DNA of 49,438 bases, taken from the NCBI GenBank assembly GCA_001304155.1, contig LJUX01000018.1, positions 1 to 49,438 on the forward strand, read 5' to 3'. The notes under the pieces were generated by a model. It did not search any database, had not been told where the DNA came from, and saw only the letters and a program-made list of their open reading frames with translations. Of this stretch, positions 15,805 through 27,121 are shown piece by piece. Each line of letters starts with the position of its first letter. The first letter of the stretch is position 1. Origin of the DNA: a candidate division Zixibacteria bacterium SM23_73_3 (GTDB lineage: Bacteria; Zixibacteria; MSB-5A5; SM1-73). The translations under genes were made by a program, and so were the position numbers.

Positions 15805-17118
15805 TTAAAATACTAAGAATTTCAGCTTCAGTCCACTGCTAAATTTCCTTATCTTTTGAAGATTTTCTTTTTTCCCTCTTATCTTTAGACGAATGCCCTC
15901 CTTTTCAAATCTGCTTTCCGTTACTATGCCAATTTTGTAAACGCAAGGAAGCAGTTCTGAGTCCCCATCCCGTAGATAAAGCCAAGCTTCTGCCCACTCT
16001 CCTTTTGCGAATTCAGCTATTCTCTCAGCTAAATCAGAAATGCCAATCTGATTCTGGGCTGACACCAAGAGTTCGTCATCTTTCTGCTCAGAATAAGGTG
16101 AAAGGTTAAAAGGATATTTCCCGGAGAGCTTATCAATCTTATTGTAGATAAAAAGAGTAAGTTTGTCCAGTGAGCCAAGCTCGGATAGAACCTGATTGAC
16201 CTTGTTTATATGCTGTAAAAAGTCGGGATGGCTGATATCCACCACATGCAACAAGAGGTCAGCCAGCTTCACCTCGTCTAAGGTGGATTTGAAAGAGGCA
16301 ATCAGATGATGCGGGAGCTTCCTTATGAAACCAATTGTATCGGTGATGACGATCTTAACACCTTCTTTTAGCTTTCCATTATCAGTAACTTTCAAAAGAC
16401 GGGTGGTGGAATCTAAGGTGGCAAAAAGCTTCTCCTCCACAAAGGCTGAAGAGGAGGTGAGTTGATTGAAAAGGGTGGATTTTCCCACGTTGGTGTAACC
16501 CACCAGGGTGACCTTGAATATATCTTCCCTTCTTTTCCTCTGGACGGATCTTTCCTTGTCGATCTTCAAAAGACTTTTCTCCAGTTCCTGAATTTTCTTA
16601 TTCACCCTTCTTTTGTCCATCTCCAGCTGGGTTTCACCAGGACCTTTGGTTCCAATTCCTCCCCACTGCCGGGAGAGGTGGGTCCAGCCCCGGGTCAATC
16701 TGGGGAGCAGGTATTTTAGCTGGGCTAACTCCACCTGCACTTGGGCTTCTTTGGATTTGGCTCTTTTGGCAAATATGTCCAAGATCAACCAGCTCCGGTC
16801 AATTACCTTTATATCCAGATTTTTCTCCAGATTATACACCTGAGCCGGAGTAAGATCGTCGTCGAAGATGATAATGTTTGCCCCCAATCTTTGGGACAAA
16901 TTTTTTATCTGGTCTGTTTTCCCTTTTCCAACAAAGAAGGCGGGATTGAGCTTCTGACGTTCCTGGAGCACAGTATCCAAAACCTCTCCTCCTGCTGTCT
17001 CGGTCAGAAGCGCAAGTTCTTGCAAGGATTCCTGGACGGAGAATCTATTTACCGAGGGAAGTTTTACCCCCACCAAGATGGCTTTTTCTTTTGTCCTTAA
17101 TTTGGCTACTTCGAACAA
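15805..17118 (-). CDS. hflX: Ribosome-associated GTPase HflX
   Basis: HflX N-domain (PAFFVGKGKTDQIKNL; IIFDDDLTPAQVYNLE), GTPase motifs (VGYTNVGKSTLFNQLT; DTIGFIRKLPHHLIASFKSTLDE). Confidence 0.96.
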   Translation of the reverse strand: MFEVAKLRTKEKAILVGVKLPSVNRFSVQESLQELALLTETAGGEVLDTVLQERQKLNPAFFVGKGKTDQIKNLSQRLGANIIIFDDDLTPAQVYNLEKNLDIKVIDRSWLILDIFAKRAKSKEAQVQVELAQLKYLLPRLTRGWTHLSRQWGGIGTKGPGETQLEMDKRRVNKKIQELEKSLLKIDKERSVQRKRREDIFKVTLVGYTNVGKSTLFNQLTSSSAFVEEKLFATLDSTTRLLKVTDNGKLKEGVKIVITDTIGFIRKLPHHLIASFKSTLDEVKLADLLLHVVDISHPDFLQHINKVNQVLSELGSLDKLTLFIYNKIDKLSGKYPFNLSPYSEQKDDELLVSAQNQIGISDLAERIAEFAKGEWAEAWLYLRDGDSELLPCVYKIGIVTESRFEKEGIRLKIRGKKENLQKIRKFSSGLKLKFLVF

Positions 17119-17299
17119 TTTTCCTTTATAATTTAAAATTGACTCTCCATAATATTATACATTTAAAAGGGCAAAAAAGTGAGCAAAAAGTGCTGGAAAA
17201 ATGAAATTGGCTTAAAAATTTTTTGTTCCTCTTCACCTTACGGCTGAGGTTTGCTTAAAACATCTATTACCGTCATTTTTTATAACAAAATCGGCAAAC

Positions 17300-20188
17300 T
17301 TGTTCTTGCCTGATAGACGGTCAATTCGTATATTGATAGTTCAGCCTTTCTGTGAGGAGAACCAGATTTTGGGTGAGAATTGCATCAGAATCAAGGGCGC
17401 TCGGAAGCATAACTTAAAGAACATCGATCTGAAGATCCCCCGGGACAGGCTGGTGGTGATCACCGGTTTGTCTGGATCGGGGAAATCGTCTCTGGCCTTT
17501 GACACCATCTATGCCGAGGGACAGAGACGATATGTGGAGTCGCTCTCTGCCTATGCCCGGCAGTTTCTGGGCATGATGGAAAAGCCGGATGTCGATTTCA
17601 TCGAAGGACTTTCGCCGGCAGTCTCCATTGAACAGAGAAGCTCTGCCAAAAACCCTCGTTCCACGGTGGGGACGGTTACTGAGATCTACGATTACCTCAG
17701 GCTTCTGTATGCCAGGGTGGGCACTCCTTATTGCCACAAATGCGGAAGGAAAATCTCCCAACAGACTGTTCAGCAGATAGTCGATTTGATACTTTCGCTC
17801 CCTAAGGGTAAAAAAATCCAGATACTGGCTCCACTGGTCAAAGGAAGGAAAGGGGAATACAAGGAGGTCTTCGATCAGATCAGAAGGGAGGGTTTTATTC
17901 GCGCTCGGGTGGATGGAAAAATAATCGAGTTGGAGGGCGAGATCAAGCTGGAGAAGTATAAGAAGCATAACATTGAGGTGGTGGTGGACAGGTTGGTGGT
18001 CAACAAGAAAATTGCCAAGAGATTGGCCGATTCTTTGGAAACCGCTCTCAAATTGGGCTCCGGGATGGTGATGGTGGATCTGGTAAGAGGGGAGGAGCTT
18101 TTATTTTCAGAACATTACGCTTGTGTCCATTGTGGAATCAGCTACGAAGAATTTTCACCCAGAATGTTCTCCTTCAACAGCCCTTATGGTGCCTGCCCTA
18201 CCTGCAGTGGGCTGGGAACCAGGATGGAGATTGATCCCGATTTGGTGGTCCCGGACCCAACCATCTCCATCGCCCACGGTGCCATCGCTCCCTGGGGAAC
18301 TCCCATAAGCAACTGGTATTATCATCAACTAAAAAGCTTAGCCGAACACTATAAATTCAGTTTATATGTCGCCTTTGCCGAATTGAACCCGCAGGCTAAG
18401 CAGATTATTCTTTATGGCACCGGTACCAAGGAACTGCGGTTTCGCTGGGAAGGTGAAGGGGGAAAGGGGGAATATTACGGAAGTTTTGAGGGAGTGATTC
18501 CCAATCTGGAAAGACGTTACCGGCAGACTCAATCAGAGGCGGTGAGAGAATGGATCGAAAAATACATGCGAATACTTCCCTGCCCGGATTGCAATGGAAC
18601 CAGACTGAAAAAAGAGAGCCTATCGGTGAAGGTGGGAGGTTTCAACATAGCCCAGTTGACTGAACTCTCGGTAAAAGAGACGGGCAGGTTCTTCGCCAAA
18701 TTGAAGCTCTCTTTGCGGGAACAACAGATAGCAAAGCAGATTCTGAAGGAGATAAAGGAAAGATTGGGCTTTTTAATGGATGTGGGATTGGATTATCTCA
18801 CCTTAGGACGTTCTGCGGCATCACTTTCCGGCGGGGAGGCGCAGAGGATAAGACTGGCCACCCAGATTGGCTCCAGATTAGTGGGGGTGTTGTATATTCT
18901 GGATGAGCCTTCAGTGGGTCTTCACCAGAGGGATAACAAAAGACTTCTGGGCACACTTTTGGGCCTGAAGAATCTGGGCAACACGGTGCTGGTGGTGGAG
19001 CACGACCGGGAGACCATCGAAACCGCAGATCACGTAATAGATTTGGGTCCGGGGGCAGGAAAAGACGGAGGATGGGTGGTGGCACAGGGGACTCCAGAAA
19101 TCATAAAACGGAGCAGAAAATCTCTCACCGGAAAGTATCTTTCTGGAAGGTTATCCATTCCTCTTCCAGCAGAAAGAAAGAATGGAGAGGGCGCTTTTTT
19201 GAGCATAATGGGAGCGAAAGGGAATAACCTAAAGAGGATTCGGGTGGATTTCCCGTTGGGAGTATTCATCTGCGTGACCGGAGTTTCAGGCTCGGGAAAA
19301 TCCACTCTGATCAATGAGACCATCTATCGGATTTTAGCCCAGCATTTTTATAATTCCAAACTGGTCCCCTTGGAATATGAAAAAGCTGTAGGTCTGGAGA
19401 ACGTTGATAAGGTGATTAACATCGATCAATCCCCTATCGGCAGAACTCCCCGATCCAATCCTGCTACCTACACCGGAGTTTTTACTCCCATCCGGGATCT
19501 TTTTGCCCTACTCCCGGAGGCAAAGGTGAGAGGATACAAGCCCGGAAGGTTCAGCTTCAACGTGCAGGGGGGGAGATGTGAAGCCTGCGAAGGAGATGGC
19601 ATTATCAAAATAGAGATGCATTTTCTCCCGGACGTGTATGTCCCCTGTGAGGTGTGTAAAGGAAAGAGGTATAATCGGGAGACCTTAGAAATTAAGTATA
19701 AAGGAAAGAACATTGCAGACGTTTTGGATATGACCGTGGATGAGGCATATGATTTCTTTACCAATATCCCCAAGATCAAAAGGAAGCTTCAAACTTTGAA
19801 GGATGTGGGATTGGGTTACATTCACTTAGGACAGCCAGCCACCACCCTTTCGGGAGGTGAAGCCCAGAGGGTGAAGCTTTCCACCGAGCTTTCCAAGGTC
19901 TCCACCGGCAGAACCTTTTACATCTTGGATGAGCCCACCACCGGCCTTCACTTTGAGGATGTCAAGATGCTGTTGGGCGTCTTAAACAAATTGGTGGATA
20001 TGGGGAATACGGTTGTGGTGATTGAACACAATCTGGATGTGATCAAAACCGCCGACTACATCGTCGACTTAGGACCGGAAGGGGGGGATGATGGAGGTAA
20101 GGTGGTTGCCACCGGAACGCCTGAGGAGGTGGCAAAGATTCCGGGGTCATATACCGGTAAGTTTTTAAAGGGGATTTTAGAAGCATAA
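17300..20188 (+). CDS. uvrA: Excinuclease ABC subunit A
   Basis: Two Walker A motifs ([18 protein letters not shown]), ABC signatures ([24 protein letters not shown]), CxxC zinc motifs. True start is probably downstream of the TTG at 17300. Confidence 0.97.
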   Translation: MFLPDRRSIRILIVQPFCEENQILGENCIRIKGARKHNLKNIDLKIPRDRLVVITGLSGSGKSSLAFDTIYAEGQRRYVESLSAYARQFLGMMEKPDVDFIEGLSPAVSIEQRSSAKNPRSTVGTVTEIYDYLRLLYARVGTPYCHKCGRKISQQTVQQIVDLILSLPKGKKIQILAPLVKGRKGEYKEVFDQIRREGFIRARVDGKIIELEGEIKLEKYKKHNIEVVVDRLVVNKKIAKRLADSLETALKLGSGMVMVDLVRGEELLFSEHYACVHCGISYEEFSPRMFSFNSPYGACPTCSGLGTRMEIDPDLVVPDPTISIAHGAIAPWGTPISNWYYHQLKSLAEHYKFSLYVAFAELNPQAKQIILYGTGTKELRFRWEGEGGKGEYYGSFEGVIPNLERRYRQTQSEAVREWIEKYMRILPCPDCNGTRLKKESLSVKVGGFNIAQLTELSVKETGRFFAKLKLSLREQQIAKQILKEIKERLGFLMDVGLDYLTLGRSAASLSGGEAQRIRLATQIGSRLVGVLYILDEPSVGLHQRDNKRLLGTLLGLKNLGNTVLVVEHDRETIETADHVIDLGPGAGKDGGWVVAQGTPEIIKRSRKSLTGKYLSGRLSIPLPAERKNGEGAFLSIMGAKGNNLKRIRVDFPLGVFICVTGVSGSGKSTLINETIYRILAQHFYNSKLVPLEYEKAVGLENVDKVINIDQSPIGRTPRSNPATYTGVFTPIRDLFALLPEAKVRGYKPGRFSFNVQGGRCEACEGDGIIKIEMHFLPDVYVPCEVCKGKRYNRETLEIKYKGKNIADVLDMTVDEAYDFFTNIPKIKRKLQTLKDVGLGYIHLGQPATTLSGGEAQRVKLSTELSKVSTGRTFYILDEPTTGLHFEDVKMLLGVLNKLVDMGNTVVVIEHNLDVIKTADYIVDLGPEGGDDGGKVVATGTPEEVAKIPGSYTGKFLKGILEA

Positions 20189-20288
20189 GAAGATGATTAT
20201 ACTGTTAACTTAGCTTCACAAATTTTAGATATTTTTTGAATAGCACAAGAGTTCAGGCAAAAAGATAAACCATCAGAGGGAACAAGTC

Positions 20289-21386
20289 ATGGCAGAGTCA
20301 GAGAAAACGCCTTTTCACGACATCCACATCAAAAACAAGGCAAAAATCGTGGAGTTTGCAAACTACCTTATGCCCATTCAATTCCGGGGCATGATGGAGG
20401 AACATCTAAAGGTGAGATCATCGGTGGGGCTTTTTGATATCACCCACATGGGAGAGTTTGAAGTGTGGGGAAAGGATGCGGAAAACTTCATTCAGAAGAT
20501 GACCACAAATGATGTCTCCAGGTTAGCCACTTATCAGGTGCAATACTCCTGCATGTGCTATAATCATGGTGGAATTGTGGATGACCTTTTGGTCTATCGC
20601 CTGCCGGATCATTTCCTTCTGGTGGTCAACGGCGCCTGTGTGGAAAAGGATTTTAAGTGGCTTTCCGATCATCTCTCCGGTGACGTAGAGCTGAAAAACG
20701 TAAGTGAACAAACCGCTCTTTTAGCCTTGCAGGGTCCCAAAGCAGAGGATGTATTGAAGAAACTGACGGATGAGAAGCTGTCTGATCTGAGATTCTATTG
20801 GGCAAGTTGGGGGAAGGTGAACGGAATCGAGATGCTTTTCTCCAGAACCGGCTACACCGGTGAGGATGGATTTGAGCTTTATTTTTCCACTGTTCATGCA
20901 GAAAGCATGTGGAATGCCTTGATGGAGGCGGGTGAAGAATTTGACATAGAGCCAATCGGTTTGGGTGCCAGAAATTCGCTGAGATTGGAAATGAAGTATA
21001 TGCTCTATGGTAATGACATTGATCAGACCACCAATCCACTGGAGGCTGGTTTGGGTTGGATCGTGAAATTGGAGGGGGGTGATTTTGTGGGAAAAGAGCC
21101 AACCTTGAAATTGAAGCAGGAAAAACCCAAACGTAAACTGGTTGCCTTTGAACTTTTGGATCAGGCTTTCCCTCGCCAACATTACCAGATACAAAAAGAT
21201 GGCGAAAGAATCGGTGAGGTAACCAGTGGAACTTTCTCCCCCTCTCTGAATAAGGGGATCGGGTTAGGTTATGTCCTAGTGGAACACTCCAAAATCGACA
21301 CCGAGTTGGATATTCTCATTCGGAACAGACCATACAGGGCGATTATAGTTAAGCCGCCTTTTTATAAGAGTTTTACGCATAAGTAG
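20289..21386 (+). CDS. gcvT: Glycine cleavage system T protein (aminomethyltransferase)
   Basis: GLFDITHMGEFEVWGKDAENFIQKMTTNDV; SRTGYTGEDGFELYF; GLGARNSLRLEMKYMLYGNDI. Confidence 0.94.
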   Translation: MAESEKTPFHDIHIKNKAKIVEFANYLMPIQFRGMMEEHLKVRSSVGLFDITHMGEFEVWGKDAENFIQKMTTNDVSRLATYQVQYSCMCYNHGGIVDDLLVYRLPDHFLLVVNGACVEKDFKWLSDHLSGDVELKNVSEQTALLALQGPKAEDVLKKLTDEKLSDLRFYWASWGKVNGIEMLFSRTGYTGEDGFELYFSTVHAESMWNALMEAGEEFDIEPIGLGARNSLRLEMKYMLYGNDIDQTTNPLEAGLGWIVKLEGGDFVGKEPTLKLKQEKPKRKLVAFELLDQAFPRQHYQIQKDGERIGEVTSGTFSPSLNKGIGLGYVLVEHSKIDTELDILIRNRPYRAIIVKPPFYKSFTHK

Positions 21387-21396
21387 AAGAAAATCT

Positions 21397-21467
21397 CCCA
21401 ACAGATTAAACCGATTTAACAGATTACGGATGTGAAGAAATCGACTTAATCTGTTTCATCTGTTGGG
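21397..21467. repeat. CCCAACAGATT...ATCTGTTGGG palindromic intergenic repeat, copy 1
   Basis: CCCAACAGATTAAACCGATTTAACAGATT...AATCTGTTTCATCTGTTGGG. Confidence 0.75.
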
Positions 21468-21508
21468 AATATCTTGAACCAAAGACTAACAAGATGCCCT
21501 AATTTTCC

Positions 21509-21928
21509 ATGGATAGAAAGAATATCTATCGGATCCTCGATGCCAATCTAAATCGTGCCAGAGAGGGAGTCCGGGTGACAGAAGAAGTGGCAAGGCTCTA
21601 TTTTGATGATGCCAAACTGTCGTCGAAGTTTAAAAATCTTCGCCATGAGTTGACCAGAGTTGCCAGGAAGAGCTTCGATTGGGAGAAGTTGCTCTCCTTC
21701 CGGGATAGCGAGAGGGATGTAGGGGCAGACATCATGGGAATTTTGGAGAAGAGACGCGCTGATCTCGCCTCCATCATTCAAGCCAATCTTAGAAGATCGC
21801 AGGAAGCCACCCGGGTTTTGGAAGAATTCGGAAAGCTGATCAATCCCGATTCTGCCAAATCATTCAAAAAGATCCGATTCAGGCTTTACACCTTGGAACA
21901 GAAGATGCTGGGATTGGTAAAGAAGTAA
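21509..21928 (+). CDS. ThiD2-type protein (thiamine-phosphate-synthase-associated N-terminal domain; putative HMP-P kinase type II)
   Basis: RILDANLNRAREGVRVTEEVARLYFDD...LRHELTRVARK...RDSERDVGADI...NLRRSQEATRVLEEFGKL matches the domain often fused to ThiE. Confidence 0.75.
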   Translation: MDRKNIYRILDANLNRAREGVRVTEEVARLYFDDAKLSSKFKNLRHELTRVARKSFDWEKLLSFRDSERDVGADIMGILEKRRADLASIIQANLRRSQEATRVLEEFGKLINPDSAKSFKKIRFRLYTLEQKMLGLVKK

Positions 21929-22006
21929 ACTGATTGTGCCATGCTTCGATTCGAGTATTCGATAATAACGTGGAGTCGGGATCTCGATATCCCGACGCAG
22001 CGCAGA

Positions 22007-23956
22007 TTAGATGCCTTCTGAACTCTCATTTACACCGGTTGAATGGCTGTAAATCAGAGATTCTAAATCGCCTTTTTCCCCTGACTTCACTGGAGTGAGG
22101 TGGGGCGTTAACTTTGAGGGAAGGTGGATTTTGAATGTAGTCCCTTTATCGGGTTCGCTTTCCACTTCTATCTTTCCATCGTGCAGGCTGACGATCTTTT
22201 TGACCAAACTTAATCCCAGTCCGGTTCCTTTTTCTCTGGAGGTGAAGAAGGGATTGAAGATTTTGTCCTGAACCTCCTTTGCTATCCCCCAGCCGGTGTC
22301 GGAAAATTCCACCAGCACCGATTTTTCACCAGAAGTAAACTGTTTTTCACCAATTAAGATGCGAATTTCTCCTCCATCCGGCATAGCCTCTATGGAATTT
22401 TGAATCAGGTTCTGGAAGCACTGCTTTAAAAGAATTGGATCGCCCAGCAGGGTTGGAAGATCAGATTCACAGTCCAGTTTGAACTTTATCCTATTCTCCT
22501 TCAAGGTCTCCTTTACTGATGTGTGACATTCCTCGAGTATTTCTTTTAGATTGATTTTCTTTATCTTTAACTGGAGAGGTTTAGCAAAGGCAAGAAATCT
22601 TTTAAGCAAAGATTCCATGATCATAGCTTCGTTGGTGATTCCGTCCACTGTCTGAGATTGTGAAGAAGGATCATCTTTTCCTTTTTTGAGTAACTTGCTA
22701 AAACCCAGGATAGTTCCCATAGAGTTTCTGAGCTCATGTGCCAGGCCAGATGACATCTCGCCCAAAGCGGCCATCTTGTCCTTGAAGGCGATTTCCTCCT
22801 CCAATTTCTTTATCTCCGTCAAGTCGGTCAAGAAAACCACCACCCCCAGCATCCTGCTCCGCTCATCCTTGACCACAGATGAACTTAAGCTCAAGGGGAT
22901 GCTTTTACCACCCTTTTTTGTTATCTTTATCTCTGGAATAGAATAGGGACTTTGTTCTGTGGAAGCGATCTGGATGGCAGAACAAAGTGGACTTTCTTCT
23001 CCGAAGACGGTTCGGTAGTGTTTACCTAAAACCATATTTTCTGATTTTTTCAGAATCATCTCTGCTGGGTGATTCATGCGGGTAATTTTTCCCTCTTCAT
23101 CTGTGATGATCATTCCATTGGTCATGCTTTTTAAAATATACTCGTTATAGCTGGCTAAGTTTTTCGCTTTGCGATCTGTTTTTTGATAGAGTTCCTGCAA
23201 GGTTCTCTCTTTCTGCTTAAGCTCAGCTATCACCTGTTCAAAGATTCCCACCGCCACATCCAATTCTCCTTCTTTTTTACTTTTCTCTGAGGCAGGGATT
23301 ATCATCTCCTTTTTTGCCTTTTTCACCATTAGTCGATAGGGTCGGAGCAGGTTTTTTATCAACAGCAGGGTGACGAATGCGGCGATGAAGAGTCCACCTA
23401 TTCGAGCCAAAACATTCAATCTGGAGACTTTTTCAATGCTGGCAAAAGCTGAAACCTCTTTTTCCACCATCACCCAGATACTGTTTTCAGCTTCTTTCCC
23501 TTCTAACGGCAGATAACAGGAAAGATAAGTATTACCTAAGACATCGGTGTAGAAATCAGAGAAGAATTTCCCCTGAGCTACCTTGTCTGGCTTTACCCCC
23601 CGAAAGATGTGAAGCTCCTCAGCCGAACGAACCTCTCTGGATGAAATTAAGGCTTCTCCATCTAAGGAGATATATGATATTCGATTGACGCCGGATTCGT
23701 AAGATAGCTCCATCAGATTCTTTTTAAGAGCCGAACCTATGGATCCACCGGATTGCGGGTTCCTCTCCCAGATAAGGCTGGCTGAATGTGCCACGGTGGA
23801 GAGGTATTGATGGGTCTGAAGTTTTAAAGCGTGCTTGGTTTGATGAAAAAGATACTCAGTCCCGAAATTGAATAGTATTAGAAAAAGTATGAAAAATATC
23901 AGTGAGATGCGAATCTGTGATTCGTATCCAAGATGTAAAAAATCTTTAATTTTCAA
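22007..23956 (-). CDS. Membrane sensor histidine kinase with PAS domain (NtrB/AtoS-like)
   Basis: N-terminal TM, extracytoplasmic region, second TM, PAS, H-box (GEMSSGLAHELRNSMGTILG), N/G boxes (NLIQNSIEAMPDGG; FSDTGWGIAKE; GTGLGLSLVKKI). Confidence 0.93.
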   Translation of the reverse strand: MKIKDFLHLGYESQIRISLIFFILFLILFNFGTEYLFHQTKHALKLQTHQYLSTVAHSASLIWERNPQSGGSIGSALKKNLMELSYESGVNRISYISLDGEALISSREVRSAEELHIFRGVKPDKVAQGKFFSDFYTDVLGNTYLSCYLPLEGKEAENSIWVMVEKEVSAFASIEKVSRLNVLARIGGLFIAAFVTLLLIKNLLRPYRLMVKKAKKEMIIPASEKSKKEGELDVAVGIFEQVIAELKQKERTLQELYQKTDRKAKNLASYNEYILKSMTNGMIITDEEGKITRMNHPAEMILKKSENMVLGKHYRTVFGEESPLCSAIQIASTEQSPYSIPEIKITKKGGKSIPLSLSSSVVKDERSRMLGVVVFLTDLTEIKKLEEEIAFKDKMAALGEMSSGLAHELRNSMGTILGFSKLLKKGKDDPSSQSQTVDGITNEAMIMESLLKRFLAFAKPLQLKIKKINLKEILEECHTSVKETLKENRIKFKLDCESDLPTLLGDPILLKQCFQNLIQNSIEAMPDGGEIRILIGEKQFTSGEKSVLVEFSDTGWGIAKEVQDKIFNPFFTSREKGTGLGLSLVKKIVSLHDGKIEVESEPDKGTTFKIHLPSKLTPHLTPVKSGEKGDLESLIYSHSTGVNESSEGI

Positions 23957-24119
23957 TTTTCTCCCTGTATCACGGATGGAAAAAATCTTAGATTTTAAGT
24001 TTCTATTGGATTTATCGGCATAAAAGAATGGGGGGTTAATTTTACGTTAACTGAACAAGAAATCCAACAGCTGGTATTTTGCAGATTAAACATGGGATAT
24101 AAAAAATTGGCTCGTTCTT

Positions 24120-24290
24120 TACCTCACCCCCCCTAGTTCCCCATCTCCATCCTTCGACAACCTCACTTCGTGCCGCACTTCGTTCCCCGCCAGAGGCGGC
24201 GGGGTGTCGAAGGAAGCGCACTCAGTGCGAGGCAGGACGGTGAGCGAAGTCGAACCGCAAAGTGGAGAGGGGGGATAAAGGGAGAGAGGT
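24120..24290. repeat. Composite palindromic intergenic repeat, second CCTCACCCC-type copy with different inner hairpins
   Basis: ACCTCACCCCCCCTAGTTCCCCATCTCCA / TGGAGAGGGGGGATAAAGGGAGAGAGG flanking CCTTCGACAA.../...AGTCGAA and GCGCACTCAGTGCG-type hairpins. Confidence 0.65.
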
Positions 24291-24392
24291 TTCTGGCAAA
24301 GACAGGGTTAATCAGGAAGTTCTTTTATGGCACAAACTATTGGACTATGAGATGAGAAAAATTGCTTTGGGATATAAAACAGAAGCCCGGAT

Positions 24393-25166
24393 TTAAAAGA
24401 AAGCTTTTAAATACGCAGAAATTATTGCATCCCCTGCAAACATGGCGATGACTGCTCCCAAAGCCAAGAAGGGTCCGAAGGGAATTGTCCGGTTTTCTCT
24501 CACCTCCTTTGAGAGGAATAAAGCAGTCCCACCTATCAGACTGCCCAAGAAAGCAGAAAGCAGAAGTACCAAAAGTATATTCTGCCACCCCAAGAATGCT
24601 CCCAGCATCATAGCCAACTTTATGTCTCCTCCCCCCATGCTCTCTTTTTTAAAAAGAAGCTCTCCTAAGATGGCAGCCAGATAAAATATTGCCCCACCCA
24701 CTAAAATTCCTGCAAGCGAATTTAAAACAGATGGCGATTCGACCACAAAAGACAAAAGGAAACCAAGGATGATGCCAGGGAAGGTGAGCACATCCGGAAT
24801 GATCCTGTGCTTTAAGTCGATAAAGAAGGTGGCCACCAGAAGAACGATCAAAATACCCCTCGCCAGAAAACTCCAGCTCAATCCAAAGCGCAGGTAAGCT
24901 AAGATGAGCAAGGCAGAGGTGATAAACTCCACCAGGGGATATTGCAGGGAGATTTTCGCTTCACAATTTCTGCAACGTCCCTTTAAGATGATGTAGCTAA
25001 AAAGGGGAATGTTGTCATAGGTGCGAATCTTTGATCCACATTTAGGACAGAACGAGCTGGGGAAGAGTATGGATTTTCTTTGGGGAATTCTGTAGATGCA
25101 AACGTTTAAAAAGCTTCCCAGGGCTAAACCCATCAGTATAATCAAGATCAGAGTTATAGTGTTCAT
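24393..25166 (-). CDS. pilD: Prepilin peptidase (A24 family, type IV leader peptidase)
   Basis: LGSFLNVCIYRIPQ; CPKCGSKIRTYDNIPLFSYIILKGRCRNCEAKIS; D-motifs FIDLKHRIIPDVLT and SMGGGDIKLAMMLGAFLGW. Confidence 0.95.
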   Translation of the reverse strand: MNTITLILIILMGLALGSFLNVCIYRIPQRKSILFPSSFCPKCGSKIRTYDNIPLFSYIILKGRCRNCEAKISLQYPLVEFITSALLILAYLRFGLSWSFLARGILIVLLVATFFIDLKHRIIPDVLTFPGIILGFLLSFVVESPSVLNSLAGILVGGAIFYLAAILGELLFKKESMGGGDIKLAMMLGAFLGWQNILLVLLLSAFLGSLIGGTALFLSKEVRENRTIPFGPFLALGAVIAMFAGDAIISAYLKAFF

Positions 25167-25357
25167 CTTAATTATTTTATCTTCGTCTATCGGTTTCGAT
25201 GCTCGTATCGAATCTGGTTAGTTGAGGCTCGATGTTCGAAAAACTTCTTCACTTGTCCATAACTTTCGAGTCTCGAGCTTCCGCTGTCGAAACGCGCTTC
25301 CCTACCGCTAAACGAATCTCCTGGTTAGAGGAGAAAAAGATACGGTTGAACCGTAAG

Positions 25358-26098
25358 TTATATTTTTTTCATCTCGAAAAAATACTCATGGTAATCCCGG
25401 AGCGAATGCCGGAATATTTTTCTTAAAATCATCTCAAAATTCGCCACTACTTTGAAGAATATCTTCGGGATCAAACCGAAGTAAATCGGGTAGAGCAACA
25501 AAAAATGACCTTTTCTAATAGGATAATCGGCAACTTTTTTGAAATTATTCTGTTCAAAAAGGTGTAAATATGTTTTTAAGTCTCTTTGCCATCTCTTTTT
25601 GTTTTTGGTGACCTGTTCTATGCAAATAAATTTGCCTCCGGGTTTTAAGCTTTTCTGCACCTCGGAGAGCACTCTATTCAGCAGCGAATCGTCGGTGATA
25701 TACTGGAGCACAGTTACAGAGATGGCGGCATCTACCTTTTCGTCTTTTATGGGAAGATTCAATCCGTCGAACAGGGCGAGACCGATGTCTTTTTGTTCGC
25801 ATTCGTCTTTTGCCAAGTCAAGCATCTCTTTCGTGATTTCCACCCCTAACATAAATTCACATCTTCTGACTAAAAGGTCCGAAAATCTTCCACTTCCACA
25901 ACCAAAATCGAGAATGAATTTCCTTTTTTCCTTTCCCAGCGCTTTTTGGATTGCCCTCTTTTGAAGGATGTCTATATAAAGGTTTTTTCTTCCCTTCAGA
26001 TCGCGCGGATCAATAACCGCGGGCAGTTTCCCTTTCTCTGCAAGCTTTCCCCAGGTTTCACCACTGGTCTGAAAATGCTGTAGTTGCTCTGTTTCCAT
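25358..26098 (-). CDS. Class I SAM-dependent methyltransferase
   Basis: ILDFGCGSGRFSDLLV motif I; FDGLNLPIKDEKVDAAISVTVLQYI. Confidence 0.85.
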   Translation of the reverse strand: METEQLQHFQTSGETWGKLAEKGKLPAVIDPRDLKGRKNLYIDILQKRAIQKALGKEKRKFILDFGCGSGRFSDLLVRRCEFMLGVEITKEMLDLAKDECEQKDIGLALFDGLNLPIKDEKVDAAISVTVLQYITDDSLLNRVLSEVQKSLKPGGKFICIEQVTKNKKRWQRDLKTYLHLFEQNNFKKVADYPIRKGHFLLLYPIYFGLIPKIFFKVVANFEMILRKIFRHSLRDYHEYFFEMKKI

Positions 26099-26101
26099 TT
26101 T

Positions 26102-27121
26102 TTACCTTTTCAAGAATCCGACAGGCTGTTTTATGGCTTCGTCTTTGCTTGTGGGGCGATGAAGGCTCCGCGATGCGGTGTCGTTTTCTCCATGAACGAC
26201 AGAATATAAGTCAACTTCGGCTTTTTTAATCTTCAAGGCGATCAGAAAACAAACCAATTCCCCCAAAGTCATGCACACCCGGATGGCCAAAGGGATCAAT
26301 ATGGCCGTGGAGATGGGGATGAACAAACTCAGAAGATAACTTTGCACTCCCTCTCTTACCCCCAGACCGGCCGGTGCAATGAAGGTTATCATTCCCAAGA
26401 AAACAGCAATAGAGAAAATCCCTGAGAACTTAATTACACCTATCGGATCCAAAATCATGAATGAATTTATTAAAAGATAAGCGCAGGTGGAAAATATCAT
26501 CCGATCTAAGATCAATAACCCGAGAAGGAATAGTACATGCTTATAACTAAACTTAAATTCTAATTTCTCTTTCCTGAGGGATCTTAGAAAAAAGTTAACC
26601 GTTTTGCCCAAAACCTTTGGATGCAAAACAAACAGGAGGAGAAGGGAAAGAAGAGAAATCAAAATGAGAACCAAGCCAGTTGGTACATTCTCCCACAGAA
26701 GGAGAGTGGAAATAAAGAATAGCATAGCTATCCCGTTGTAGGTGACCAACATTAACACCATGCTCACCAAAGTCAATCTTCTGGGTAGCCCCACTTTGTC
26801 GGCTAAATAAATCTGGCTCACATAGGTCCAGATCCTCCCAGGGATGTATTTCCCTGCCACAGAAAGGTAAGTAATCCTAAAACTTTGGGCAAAATTTATA
26901 CTGCGTCCTAACATTTTCAGAATCAAGGTCCAGACGTAAGCAGCAATTGAATAATTTAAAGCCAAAAGGAGAAAAGATGCAAAGAGAAGGGAGTATTTAA
27001 AGTGCCATTCATAACTGAGAAGAGCTTCTATATTTAAATAAAGTATTCTTCCCAATACAAAAAAGATTATTAACACTATCAACGTGCTTAGCGTCTTTTT
27101 AACTGGGCTGATTTTTGACAC
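26102..27121 (-). CDS. Lysylphosphatidylglycerol synthase-TM / flippase-like (UPF0104) membrane protein
   Basis: Multiple TM; SVAGKYIPGRIWTYVSQIYLADKVGLPRR; TFIAPAGLGVREGVQSYLL. Confidence 0.8.
   Translation of the reverse strand: MSKISPVKKTLSTLIVLIIFFVLGRILYLNIEALLSYEWHFKYSLLFASFLLLALNYSIAAYVWTLILKMLGRSINFAQSFRITYLSVAGKYIPGRIWTYVSQIYLADKVGLPRRLTLVSMVLMLVTYNGIAMLFFISTLLLWENVPTGLVLILISLLSLLLLFVLHPKVLGKTVNFFLRSLRKEKLEFKFSYKHVLFLLGLLILDRMIFSTCAYLLINSFMILDPIGVIKFSGIFSIAVFLGMITFIAPAGLGVREGVQSYLLSLFIPISTAILIPLAIRVCMTLGELVCFLIALKIKKAEVDLYSVVHGENDTASRSLHRPTSKDEAIKQPVGFLKR

Noticed and set aside
21975-21996. GTCGGGATctcgatATCCCGAC hairpin after the ThiD2 gene as a terminator
   Set aside because: A stem is present but no T-tract follows on either strand; probably another short palindromic repeat.
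24170-24355. 61-aa ORF on + strand (MPHFVPRQRRRGVEGSALSARQDGERS...)
   Set aside because: Lies within the palindromic repeat at 24120-24290 and has no protein-like features.
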